DNA of 16,623 bases from Hydrogenophaga intermedia (GCA_945869245.1 CAMBOY010000035.1:1-16623), one strand, 5' to 3'. Counted from the stretch's first letter, positions 7,063 through 14,594 are shown. A program made the numbers and translations. The notes: generated by a model not told the origin, from the letters alone.

Positions 7063-7520
7063 GCCAGCGCCTGAACGACCTGTGTCTGTCGCTGCAGTTT
7101 GGCGACATTCCCTACACCGCGCGGCACCGGGCCGCGCTGCCGCGCCACAAGGTGATCCGCGCCATTCGCCACGCACTGGACGCCGACGCCGAAATCACCG
7201 TGCGCATTGTGGGCGAGGACGAGGGCCGCGCGCTCAACCAGAGCTACCGAGGCAAAGACTACGCCACCAATGTGCTGACCTTCGACTACGCCACCGAGCC
7301 GCTGGTGATGGCCGATTTGGTGCTGTGCGCGCCGGTGGTGGCGCGCGAGGCCAAAGAACAGGGCAAAACCCTGGCCGCGCACTACACCCACCTGCTGGTG
7401 CACGGCACCCTACATGCCCAGGGCTGGGACCACGAAACCAGCGAGGCCGACGCCGAGGCCATGGAGGCACACGAAATCGCCATCCTGGCGGGGCTGGGCC
7501 TCAGCAACCCTTACCGCTGA
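7059..7520 (+). CDS. ybeY: Endoribonuclease YbeY, rRNA maturation factor
   Basis: YbeY is a zinc metallo-endoribonuclease needed for 16S rRNA 3' end processing and ribosome quality control. The 153-residue product has the family metal motif HGTLHAQGWDH, with His115, His119 and His125, and the conserved RGKDYATNVLTF block (64-75). Length is normal. It overlaps ybeZ by 4 bp. The genes commonly found after ybeY (a CorC-like CBS protein and lnt) are absent. Instead its last 20 bp overlap, tail to tail, the 3' end of the leftward Fe-S protein gene. No terminator is visible at that junction. Assignment is firm. Confidence 0.96.
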   Translation: MSQRLNDLCLSLQFGDIPYTARHRAALPRHKVIRAIRHALDADAEITVRIVGEDEGRALNQSYRGKDYATNVLTFDYATEPLVMADLVLCAPVVAREAKEQGKTLAAHYTHLLVHGTLHAQGWDHETSEADAEAMEAHEIAILAGLGLSNPYR

Positions 7521-8241
7521 GGCCAGGGGTGCTCGGCTCGTCCGCTGGCGCCGCCCAGGCCCGGATGGCAATCAGCGAATGCTGGTAGTGGTGCCGCAAC
7601 TGCTCCGTGCTGTAGCGGTGCTCGGCACCGACCGGGCAGGCCAGGCGCGCCAGACAACGGTCGTCGCAGCTTGATGCGCTGCGCAGCCGATGTGTGGTGC
7701 AACGCCGCAAGCCCAGCGCTTGGTCCACCAACAGCGCCTGCGCCGGGCACGCCGCCACACAGGGCTGGTCGGCGCAATCCAAACAGGGTGAGCGCCGCGC
7801 GCGACGGGGCGTGAGCGGCCAGTCGGTGTCGGTCAGCAGCACCGCCCGGTAAGCGAACCACGGACCCCAGTCGGCGTCCACACCCTGCCAAAACGGCGAG
7901 GGGTGGTGCCAGCCGGCGCACTCACCCAGGCGAATCAGGCTCAGCGTGGTGTCGCCGGGATAGAGACACTGCCACGCCACTCCCGGGGCGTGCGCGCGCA
8001 TGCCTTGCGCCACCCAGCGGCCCACGGCGGTGTCGATCGGGTCTTCGGCGCCGGCTGCCTCGGCCAAGGCCTGCGGCCACAGGGCGCGGCCCACATGGCC
8101 CAACAGCACCAATTGGCGGTAGCGCCCTTGTGCCGCCGTCAAACGCTGGTGCACATCGGGCGGCAGAGCCGACACCGCCATCACCGATTGCAGTGCCAGC
8201 CCGCGTTCGGCCCAATAGCTCAGCGCGTCGGGCACGGCCAT
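7501..8241 (-). CDS. Uncharacterised QueG-like ferredoxin-type 4Fe-4S protein
   Basis: The 246-residue protein has two cysteine groups in its C-terminal half. The first is C153-x2-C156-x4-C161-x3-C165-P. The second is C181-x10-C192-x3-C196-x5-C202-P, followed by VGAEHRYSTEQLRHH. The total could hold two [4Fe-4S] clusters, though the spacings differ from the classical CxxCxxCxxxCP. The N-terminal 150 residues have no motif I recognise. Proteins of this type are often labelled epoxyqueuosine reductase (QueG)-like, but the protein is about 120 residues shorter than QueG. I see neither its cobalamin-site motifs nor its C-terminal repeats, so that function should not be assumed. A cytosolic electron-transfer or redox role is inference. 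The ATG at 8241 shares a base with the dtd stop (TGATG), indicating coupling. The 3' end overlaps ybeY antisense by 20 bp. Confidence 0.75.
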   Translation of the reverse strand: MAVPDALSYWAERGLALQSVMAVSALPPDVHQRLTAAQGRYRQLVLLGHVGRALWPQALAEAAGAEDPIDTAVGRWVAQGMRAHAPGVAWQCLYPGDTTLSLIRLGECAGWHHPSPFWQGVDADWGPWFAYRAVLLTDTDWPLTPRRARRSPCLDCADQPCVAACPAQALLVDQALGLRRCTTHRLRSASSCDDRCLARLACPVGAEHRYSTEQLRHHYQHSLIAIRAWAAPADEPSTPGLSGKGC

Positions 8242-8684
8242 CAAGCGCTCATGCGCAGGGGAATGGTGATCGGCCCGTCGTTGACCAGGTGCACCTGCAT
8301 ATCGGTGGCAAAGCGCCCCGTCTGCACCAGCGGGTGCTGCGCGCGCGCCAGAGCGACCAAGTGCTCGTAGAGCGCGCGCGCCAGCTCGGGCGGGGCGGCG
8401 GCGGTGAAGCTCGGGCGGTTGCCGCCGCTCACATCGGCCGCCAGGGTGAACTGGCTCACCACCAGCAGGCCGCCACCCACGTCCTGCAGGCTGCGGTTCA
8501 TCTTGCCGGCCTCGTCTTCAAAAATACGCAGCTTGAGCACCTTGCTCAGCAGGCGCTGGGCCAGCGCCTCGGTGTCGCCGGGTTCGGCGCACACGAGCAT
8601 CAACAGCCCCTGGTCAATTGCCCCTACCACTTCGCCAGCCACTTCCACCCGGGCGCTGGCCACCCGTTGCAACACCGTGATCAT
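8241..8684 (-). CDS. dtd: D-aminoacyl-tRNA deacylase
   Basis: Dtd hydrolyses D-amino acids (classically D-Tyr) and glycine mischarged on tRNA, keeping translation homochiral. The 147-residue product shows the family signatures: N-terminal MITVLQRVASARVEV, LKLRIFEDEAGKMNRSL (50-66), SQFTLAADVSGGNRPSF (77-93), and the Gly-cisPro motif at Gly137-Pro138 within NDGPIT. The C-terminus IPLRMSA is slightly unusual but short tails vary. ATG 8684 overlaps the stop of the hybrid kinase (ATGA) and its own stop overlaps the next start (TGATG), so three genes are tightly coupled. tyrS lies upstream on the same strand, and tyrosyl-tRNA synthetase is a known source of D-Tyr-tRNA. Assignment is firm. Confidence 0.96.
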   Translation of the reverse strand: MITVLQRVASARVEVAGEVVGAIDQGLLMLVCAEPGDTEALAQRLLSKVLKLRIFEDEAGKMNRSLQDVGGGLLVVSQFTLAADVSGGNRPSFTAAAPPELARALYEHLVALARAQHPLVQTGRFATDMQVHLVNDGPITIPLRMSA

Positions 8685-10444
8685 GCGGGGTTCATCACGC
8701 GGTCGATTTCGCGCAGCAGTTGTTCGATGTCAAACGGCTTGGCCACAAAGCCGTTCATGCCCACCTCGCGGCAGCGCTCGCCTTCCATATCGAAGGTGTT
8801 GGCTGTCATGGCGATGACGGGCAGCCGGCGCAGCCGCTCCTCGGGGCTGGAGCGCAGATATTGGGTGGCGGCGATGCCATCGAGGCGCGGCATGTGCAAG
8901 TCCATCAACACCAGGTCGGCGTCGTGTGCCATCAACCACTCGATGGCGGCCTGACCGTCTTCGGCCATGTGGATTTGCACGCCGTCGATTTTTTTCTCCA
9001 ACTGCAGCTTGGCCACCATCAGGTTGAGTCGGTTGTCGTCCACCAGCAGCACCCGCAGCACAGCGGGCGTGGGCAGCGCCGCCGCCGAGGTGTCTTCGTC
9101 GGCTGGGGCCTGCCCCAACAGAAACGGAATCTGCGCCACAAACGTGGTGCCCTCGTTTTCTTGGCTGGTAAAGCCGATGGTGCCCTGCTGTAAGGTGACC
9201 AACTGGTGTGTGATGTACAGGCCCAAACCCGTGCCACCGGTGCGTGTGACGGCGTTGTCGGCCTGGGTGAAGCCTTGGAACACCTGCGAGCGAAAACTGT
9301 CTGGAATGCCAATGCCGGTGTCTTCGATCTGCAGCTCCACCAGCGCCCGGTGGCCGATGGCGTTGGCTGCAGGCCCAACCACCCGCACCCGCATGCGCAC
9401 ATGACCATCGTCGGTGAACTTGACCGCATTGCCCAGCAAATTCACCACGATCTGTGTCAGGCGGTGCGGGTCGCCGCGCACATAAGTCGGTACGTTCGGA
9501 TCAATCTCGAGCACATAGTCGAGCCGCTTTTCTTGTGCGGCCATGCGCACAATCCCCCACGCCGCGCGCACGGTCTGCGCCAAGTCGAAGTCCACCGCAA
9601 TAAAACGGATCTTGCCCTCCTGCATGCGCGACAGGTCCAGCAAATCGTTGATCACCGACACCAAGTGGCCCGATGCGGTGCGCAGCGAGTGCACCAGTTC
9701 GCGCTCTTGGGCGTCCATCACGCGGTCGGTCAGCAGCCCAGAAATGCCGTTGATGGCGTTCATGGGCGTGCGCAACTCGTGGCTGATGGACGCAAAAAAA
9801 CGGTCCTTGTAGCGCTGCGAGCGCAGCAGTTCGTCGCGCATGGCTTCAACCCGCCGCTGTCGGTTGCGCACCGAACGCGACACCAGCTCGATGGTGCGCG
9901 TGTGCATGATGAACAGAATCTGCAGCACCAGCAGCGTACCCAAAGGCTCGGTGATGTTGTGGTAGCGCAGTGCGTCGGCGGACAGCTGCATTTGCCACGG
10001 CATCACCGACACCGCCAGTGGCGTCAGCGCCATCATCACCGTGGCCACCATGGTCCACATCACCGCCAGCTTGCGCGTGAGCAACACAAAACCCAGGAAC
10101 GGAATCACCACCGACCACACCACACTGATGGGCGTGGCCGACCACAGGTAGTACGCGTCGCCAAACACCACCACCACGGTCCCGGTCATCAGCAGGTTCA
10201 CCCGCGTCAGATAAGACACCTCCAATGGCTTGAGCACAAAGTTGGACAGATACACCGCGGTGCACGCCAGCAGGAACGCAGCCGACCACAGCTCGCCGCC
10301 GAGCCAGCGCTGCAGCGCAAAAATGCCGGTGATCATGGCGCCCGTGAACGCAAACACCTGCAAATACTGGCGCCGAATGCGCTGTATCAGGCGAATCTCA
10401 GGACTGGTGCGCCGGGTCAAGGCGGCGCGCGGTCGTGCGGTCAT
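8681..10444 (-). CDS. Membrane hybrid histidine kinase (HisKA-HATPase-REC)
   Basis: The 587-residue protein has about six hydrophobic helices between residues 28 and 182 with little loop, then a basic linker and coiled coil (190-215). A HisKA domain follows with SHELRTP (221-227, phospho-acceptor His222). The ATPase domain shows the N box around QIVVNLLGNAVKF (331-343), G1 DTGIGI (375-380) and G2 GTGLGL (404-409). The C-terminal receiver domain has VDDN (468-471), phospho-acceptor Asp515 in MDLHMPR, Thr547 and Lys569. No PAS, Cache or other named sensor domain, no HPt and no output domain is seen, so the signal and the partner are unknown. The membrane part may itself sense. The start is ATG 10444. 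Its stop overlaps the dtd ATG. No separate response regulator lies in the window. The layout recalls RpfC-type kinases, but it lacks the HPt domain. Confidence 0.93.
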   Translation of the reverse strand: MTARPRAALTRRTSPEIRLIQRIRRQYLQVFAFTGAMITGIFALQRWLGGELWSAAFLLACTAVYLSNFVLKPLEVSYLTRVNLLMTGTVVVVFGDAYYLWSATPISVVWSVVIPFLGFVLLTRKLAVMWTMVATVMMALTPLAVSVMPWQMQLSADALRYHNITEPLGTLLVLQILFIMHTRTIELVSRSVRNRQRRVEAMRDELLRSQRYKDRFFASISHELRTPMNAINGISGLLTDRVMDAQERELVHSLRTASGHLVSVINDLLDLSRMQEGKIRFIAVDFDLAQTVRAAWGIVRMAAQEKRLDYVLEIDPNVPTYVRGDPHRLTQIVVNLLGNAVKFTDDGHVRMRVRVVGPAANAIGHRALVELQIEDTGIGIPDSFRSQVFQGFTQADNAVTRTGGTGLGLYITHQLVTLQQGTIGFTSQENEGTTFVAQIPFLLGQAPADEDTSAAALPTPAVLRVLLVDDNRLNLMVAKLQLEKKIDGVQIHMAEDGQAAIEWLMAHDADLVLMDLHMPRLDGIAATQYLRSSPEERLRRLPVIAMTANTFDMEGERCREVGMNGFVAKPFDIEQLLREIDRVMNPA

Positions 10445-10460
10445 GGGGTCCCAAAAAATA

Positions 10461-10472
10461 GTGAATATTCAC
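10461..10472. promoter_or_regulatory. 12-bp perfect palindrome upstream of the hybrid kinase
   Basis: GTGAATATTCAC lies 16 bp upstream of the kinase ATG in the only real gap (10445-10518, 73-74 bp) of the middle leftward gene string. It is adjacent to an AT-rich run. It could be an operator, but no matching regulator is recognised, and a 12-bp palindrome can occur by chance. Confidence 0.35.
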
Positions 10473-10518
10473 ATGATGACACGGCTTCGCTCAGGCCCCA
10501 AACCAGGCCGCACTCCCT

Positions 10519-11430
10519 TCAGTCGGTCGCCGTGTGGTGGGGCTCCACCCCGCAGGGCAGCAATTCGATGGTGGCCACGAGCCCCGGCACCACCTGCACG
10601 AGCGACCGCTCCAGCGCTTGGCGCTGCGCCGCCGCCTGGGCCAAGGTCCAGCTGCCCGGCACGTGCATGTGCACATTGGCAAAGCTGCGCGCCCCGGCTT
10701 GGCGGGTCGCCAGATGATCAAACCGCACCACGCTGTCGCGCGCCGACCAATCCGCCAACACGCGCTCGATCCGCGCCACATCAGCGGCGGGCATGGCCTC
10801 GTCCATCAAGCCTTGGGACGCCCGCCACACCAGCCGCAGCCCTTCTTTGAGGATGTTGAGCGCCACCACAATCGCCACCACCGGATCGACCCACTGCCAA
10901 CCGCTGGCCCACGCCACGCACAAACCCAGCAACACCCCGACCGACGTCCAGACATCGCTCAACAAGTGGCGCGCGTCGCCCTCTAGCGCCACCGAGCGGT
11001 GCACCCGCGACGCGGCCAACATCAGCCAAGCCAGCAAGCCATTGAGCACCGAGGCCAAGACCGCCAGGCCCAAACCCAGGTCAAGCGCCTGCAGAGGCTG
11101 CGGCTGCATCCAGCGCGCCACAGCGGCCCAGACAATGCCCAAGGCCGCCACGATGATCAAAATGCCTTCGAAGCCTGCCGAAAAGTACTCGGCTTTGTGG
11201 TGGCCATAGGGGTGGTCGGCGTCGGCTGGGCGCGCGGCGATGGTCACCATCCACAAGCCGAACATCGCGCCCGCCAGGTTCACCACCGACTCCATGGCGT
11301 CGGACAAGAGCCCGACCGAGCCGGTGAGCCACCAGGCCAGCGTTTTAAGGCCCATGGTCACCAGCGCCACCACCACCGACGCCTGCAACAGGCGCTGGGG
11401 AGTCAAGCGCTGGGCCCAGGCGGTGTTCAC
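10519..11430 (-). CDS. Cation diffusion facilitator (CDF) family transporter
   Basis: The product is a 303-residue inner-membrane metal/proton antiporter of the CDF family (COG0053 type). Six transmembrane helices fit roughly 15-38, 42-65, 85-105, 117-140, 155-175 and 178-195. Metal-site residues are visible. TM2 has SDAMES with Asp44, the TM2-TM3 loop has DHPYGHHKAE (72-81), and TM5 has HLLSD with His155 and Asp159. A cytosolic C-terminal domain (about 205-303) ends with His-containing GVEPHHTATD. Zinc, iron or manganese are possible substrates, and the sequence alone does not decide. The GTG start at 11430 overlaps the tyrS stop as GTGA, so translation is probably coupled. A metal transporter coupled to tyrS is not a known functional pairing. 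Confidence 0.92.
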   Translation of the reverse strand: MNTAWAQRLTPQRLLQASVVVALVTMGLKTLAWWLTGSVGLLSDAMESVVNLAGAMFGLWMVTIAARPADADHPYGHHKAEYFSAGFEGILIIVAALGIVWAAVARWMQPQPLQALDLGLGLAVLASVLNGLLAWLMLAASRVHRSVALEGDARHLLSDVWTSVGVLLGLCVAWASGWQWVDPVVAIVVALNILKEGLRLVWRASQGLMDEAMPAADVARIERVLADWSARDSVVRFDHLATRQAGARSFANVHMHVPGSWTLAQAAAQRQALERSLVQVVPGLVATIELLPCGVEPHHTATD

Positions 11431-12662
11431 GACAAAGTCACCCGGGCGAACTTGCGTTTGCCGACCTGCACCACCACGGTGCCGGCGTCGATCTTGAGAC
11501 CTTTGTCGCTGATCACCGCGCCGTCGATGCGCACACCGCCGCCGTCAATCAAGCGATTGGCCTCGCTAGACGACGGCGCCAAGCCGGCCGCCTTGAGCAA
11601 GGCGGCAATCGCCAAAGGCGCGCCCGCCAGCGCCACCTCGGGAATCTCGTCCGGAATGCCACCTTTGCTGCGGTGGATGAAATCTTGTTCGGCCGCCTCG
11701 GCCGCCGCCACACTGTGAAAGCGCGCGGTGATTTCCTTGGCCAACATCACCTTGGCGTCCTTGGGGTTGCGCCCCGCCTGGACTTCTTGCTTGAGCGACT
11801 CGATCTCGGCCAGGCTCTTGAAGGACAGCAAGGTGTACCAGCGCCACATCAGCGTGTCCGAGATACTCAGCACCTTGGCGAACATGGTGTTGGGCTCTTC
11901 TGTGATGCCGATGTAGTTGTTCTTGGACTTGGACATTTTGTCCACGCCGTCCAACCCTTCGAGCAGCGGCATGGTCAAGATGCACTGCGGCTCCTGGCCG
12001 TATTCGGCCTGCAGATGGCGCCCCATCAGCAGATTGAACTTCTGGTCCGTTCCGCCCAGCTCGAGGTCGCTCTTGAGCGCCACCGAGTCGTAGCCCTGCA
12101 TCAGCGGGTACAAAAACTCGTGCACCGAAATCGGCGTGCCGGCCTTGAAACGGTCGTGGAAATCGTTGCGCTCCATCATGCGCGCCACGGTGTACTTGGC
12201 GGCCAGCTGAATCATGCCCATAGACCCCAGCGGAAGCGACCACTCACTGTTGTAGCGAATCTCTGTTTTGGCTGGATCAAGCACCAGACTGGCCTGTTTG
12301 TAATAGGTCTCGGCGTTGGCCTTGATCTGCTCGGGGGTCAAGGGCGGGCGGGTGCTGTTGCGCCCCGACGGGTCACCAATCAGGCTGGTGAAATCGCCGA
12401 TCAAAAAGATCACCTGGTGGCCCAAATCCTGCAGCTGGCGCATTTTGTTGAGCACCACCGTGTGGCCGATGTGGATGTCCGGCGCGGTCGGGTCCAGCCC
12501 CAATTTGATGCGCAGGGGCGTGCCCGTGGCGTGCGACTTGACCAACTTCTTGACCCAGTCGTCCTGCGGAATCAACTCCTCACACCCCCGCAAGGTGACG
12601 GCCAGCGCCTCGCGCACAGCATCGGACAAGGCGGCATCTGGGGGGAATTTCGGGAAGGTCAT
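11427..12662 (-). CDS. tyrS: Tyrosyl-tRNA synthetase
   Basis: TyrS charges tRNA-Tyr with tyrosine. The 411-residue product is a class I synthetase with the HIGH signature at 64-67 (LGLDPTAPDIHIGH) and KMSKS at 242-246. It also has the LGGTDQKFN tyrosine and nucleotide-binding stretch (202-210) and a C-terminal S4 RNA-binding domain (about 345-411, with SSSEANRLIDGGGVRIDG). Its length and the LYPLMQGYDS region place it with the longer bacterial type often called TyrZ-like. The ATG at 12662 (MTFPKFPPDA) is chosen because conserved homology begins soon after. The frame remains open upstream to 12974 over the divergent peptidase gene, but that part is not protein-like. The stop overlaps the CDF transporter start. 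No tyrosine T-box or clear promoter is seen upstream. Confidence 0.96.
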   Translation of the reverse strand: MTFPKFPPDAALSDAVREALAVTLRGCEELIPQDDWVKKLVKSHATGTPLRIKLGLDPTAPDIHIGHTVVLNKMRQLQDLGHQVIFLIGDFTSLIGDPSGRNSTRPPLTPEQIKANAETYYKQASLVLDPAKTEIRYNSEWSLPLGSMGMIQLAAKYTVARMMERNDFHDRFKAGTPISVHEFLYPLMQGYDSVALKSDLELGGTDQKFNLLMGRHLQAEYGQEPQCILTMPLLEGLDGVDKMSKSKNNYIGITEEPNTMFAKVLSISDTLMWRWYTLLSFKSLAEIESLKQEVQAGRNPKDAKVMLAKEITARFHSVAAAEAAEQDFIHRSKGGIPDEIPEVALAGAPLAIAALLKAAGLAPSSSEANRLIDGGGVRIDGAVISDKGLKIDAGTVVVQVGKRKFARVTLS

Positions 12663-12755
12663 ACGGGAAATTTCGGATGAAAAAAGCCTTGTCGGCGCTA
12701 TACTTATTGGTTGTTTTAGTATTTTAGTGGTGTCCACCCAAACGCTGCTTCGCTT
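12663..12755. promoter_or_regulatory. AT-rich divergent intergenic region between tyrS and the M23 peptidase gene
   Basis: This 93-bp gap must hold the promoters for two divergent genes. It is clearly AT-richer than its surroundings. It contains TATACT at 12699-12704 (plus strand) and a direct repeat TTTTAGT at 12714-12720 and 12722-12728. No -35/-10 pair with proper spacing could be named with confidence on either strand. Confidence 0.45.
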
Positions 12756-14105
12756 ATGTCGATCCCATCTTCGCTTCACACACTGGCGCACCACGCCGCG
12801 CACTGGGTGCACAGTCACCCCAAGCGGGTGACAGCGGCCGTTGGCGCGTTGCTGCTGGGCACTGGCGTCACCGCTTTTGGCGTGGCGCCTCGGATGCCCG
12901 ATGCGGCCTTGTTGCCGGTTCAAACTGTCTCCGAATCCATTGTCTTGGCGCCCTTGGGCGACACGCTGAATCAAGCCTTGGACAGCGCCATGGTGCTCTA
13001 CCGCACCGACACCGCCCGCGGGTCAGACACGCCCAGCAGCTTGCTGGCGCGTCTGGGTGTGCGCGATGCGGTGGCGCTCAAGGCCTTGAGCCAACACCCG
13101 CAAGCACAGGCCCTGTTCACCGGCCGGGCAGGCAAGCTGGTGCAAGTCGAAACCCGATCCGATGGGCGGTTGCTGCGCTTGACCGCGCGCTGGCTCCCCA
13201 ACGACGAGCGGGTCTTCCAACGGCTCGATATGCAACGGCACGGCGACGCCTGGGCGATCGCCGTCGACCAGGGTACCCTGCAACCCGAGTTGCAGCTCGC
13301 CCATGGCACGATCCGCAGCTCCTTGTTTGCCACCACCGACGCCATGAACCTGCCCGACAGCGTGGCGGTGCAACTGGCGGAAATGTTCGAATCGGACATC
13401 GACTTCCGCCGCGACCTGCGCCAAGGAGACCGGTTCTCGGTGGTGTACGAGACCTTGCAGGCCGACGGTGAGACCTTGCGCGCCGGGCGGGTGTTGGCGG
13501 CTGAGTTCGTCAACAACGGTCAGTCACACAGCGCCGTGTGGTTTCAGCCCAACGGCAGCGACCAGGGCGGCTACTACAACTTCGACGGCACCAGCACACG
13601 CCGCTCGTTCCTGACCTCACCGCTGGAATTCAGCCGGGTGAGCAGCGGCTATGGCATGCGCTTTCACCCCATCACCGGCGCCCGCAAGGCACACCTGGGG
13701 GTCGATTACGCCGCCCCCACTGGCACCCCGGTGCGCACCGTGGCCGACGGGGTGGTCAGCTTCGCCGGTGTGCAGCGCGGTTACGGCAACGTGATCATCG
13801 TCGAGCACAAAGACGCACGCTCCACCTTGTACGCGCACCTCAGCCGCATGCATGTGAGCAAGGGTCAGCGCGTCAGCCAAGGCGACTTCATTGGTGCCGT
13901 GGGCTCCACCGGCGCGTCGACCGGACCACACCTGCATTTTGAGTTTCGTGTGCGCGGCGAACACCTCGACCCGCTGACCGTGGCGCAACACAGCGAATCC
14001 ATCCCCATCGACGGCCGCTTGCGTGCCAGCTTCGATGCCCACGCCGTCCACATGCGCCAACAACTGGCGGCAGCCAGCCTGATGCAGCAAGCCAGCGCCC
14101 AGTGA
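12756..14105 (+). CDS. M23 family metallopeptidase, OapA/MepM-like murein endopeptidase
   Basis: The 449-residue envelope protein has one N-terminal membrane helix (about 25-44, after a basic HPKR) and so is anchored in the inner membrane, facing the periplasm. Residues 60-285 resemble the OapA/Csd3-type regulatory N-terminal regions, including the GYYNFDGTSTRRSFLTSPLEF lead-in. The C-terminal LytM/M23 domain (about 290-405) carries the zinc ligands His304/His313 region and Asp317 (HLGVDYAAP) and the HLHFEF motif with His392 and His394; His361 (YAHLS) is the usual catalytic histidine. All key residues are present, so an active DD-endopeptidase cutting peptidoglycan cross-links is expected. 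It is transcribed away from tyrS and ends at a strong terminator. A bactofilin gene lies nearby on the other strand, beyond erpA. Confidence 0.93.
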   Translation: MSIPSSLHTLAHHAAHWVHSHPKRVTAAVGALLLGTGVTAFGVAPRMPDAALLPVQTVSESIVLAPLGDTLNQALDSAMVLYRTDTARGSDTPSSLLARLGVRDAVALKALSQHPQAQALFTGRAGKLVQVETRSDGRLLRLTARWLPNDERVFQRLDMQRHGDAWAIAVDQGTLQPELQLAHGTIRSSLFATTDAMNLPDSVAVQLAEMFESDIDFRRDLRQGDRFSVVYETLQADGETLRAGRVLAAEFVNNGQSHSAVWFQPNGSDQGGYYNFDGTSTRRSFLTSPLEFSRVSSGYGMRFHPITGARKAHLGVDYAAPTGTPVRTVADGVVSFAGVQRGYGNVIIVEHKDARSTLYAHLSRMHVSKGQRVSQGDFIGAVGSTGASTGPHLHFEFRVRGEHLDPLTVAQHSESIPIDGRLRASFDAHAVHMRQQLAAASLMQQASAQ

Positions 14106-14120
14106 GCGCTGCCTGCATGA

Positions 14121-14161
14121 GGGCAATAAAAAAGGACCGTGAAGGTCCTTTTTTATTGCCC
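14121..14161. terminator. Strong bidirectional intrinsic terminator
   Basis: Two 18-nt arms (14121-14138 and 14144-14161) are perfect inverted complements around a 5-nt loop GTGAA. Each arm has a GGACC base and an A6/T6 run, so either strand presents a GC stem followed by a U-tract. It lies between the converging M23 peptidase (ends 14105) and erpA (ends 14178), and should stop transcription from both sides. Confidence 0.93.
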
Positions 14162-14177
14162 GGCCATCAAGCCGCTG

Positions 14178-14543
14178 TCACACGCTGAAGCTCGACCCAC
14201 AACCACACGTGGTGGAAGCGTTCGGATTGCGGATCACAAACTGTGCGCCGTCCAAGTCTTCTTTGTAATCGATCTCGGCACCGACCAGATACTGGTAGCT
14301 CATGGCGTCGATCAGCAAGGACACACCGTTCTTGCTCATCTCGGTGTCGTCTTCGTTCACCACCTCGTCGAACGTAAAACCATACTGAAAACCCGAGCAA
14401 CCGCCTCCCTGCACAAACACGCGCAGCTTCAGGTCGGGGTTGCCTTCTTCGGCCACCAGTTCAGCCACCTTGCTGGCAGCGCTGTCGGTGAACACCAGCG
14501 GAGCCGGCATTTCGGTGGTTACGGTTTCTGCCAAAGCGGTCAT
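14178..14543 (-). CDS. erpA: A-type iron-sulfur carrier, iron-sulfur cluster insertion protein ErpA
   Basis: ErpA receives Fe-S clusters and hands them to apoproteins, especially in isoprenoid synthesis and respiration. The 121-residue product has the three conserved cysteines of the A-type family: Cys49 in GGGCSGFQYGF and Cys113/Cys115 in TTCGCGSSFSV. The FTDSAASKVAELVAEEGN N-terminal region and the pattern FDEVVNEDD are typical of ErpA rather than IscA. ATG 14543 has GAGGTG at 14548-14553. The frame stays open a little upstream (to 14567), but that would leave the Shine-Dalgarno inside. The 81-bp gap to bactofilin holds a 25-bp IscR-like site (14595-14619), suggesting its own regulated promoter, and a weak 5-bp stem hairpin at 14571-14585. 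It ends at a bidirectional terminator. Confidence 0.95.
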   Translation of the reverse strand: MTALAETVTTEMPAPLVFTDSAASKVAELVAEEGNPDLKLRVFVQGGGCSGFQYGFTFDEVVNEDDTEMSKNGVSLLIDAMSYQYLVGAEIDYKEDLDGAQFVIRNPNASTTCGCGSSFSV

Positions 14544-14594
14544 GGGACACCTCAATCGTTGTTGCACATCGGGTCACAGCGACCCACACAGCAC

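Noticed and set aside
7501..8241. Calling the Fe-S protein queG (epoxyqueuosine reductase)
   Set aside because: It is too short, the cysteine spacing differs and no cobalamin-binding features were visible.
9206..10717. 503-codon open frame on the plus strand opposite the hybrid kinase
   Set aside because: It is extremely His/Arg/Gln-rich, as expected from antisense reading of a GC-rich gene, and the kinase on the other strand has every expected motif.
12663..12974. N-terminal extension of tyrS by about 100 codons
   Set aside because: The extension overlaps the divergent M23 gene and has no TyrS homology; ATG 12662 gives the normal family length.
14571..14585. GGGTC-ACAGC-GACCC hairpin in the erpA leader as a riboswitch or terminator
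   Set aside because: The stem is only 5 bp with no U-tract and no surrounding conserved structure that I can recognise.
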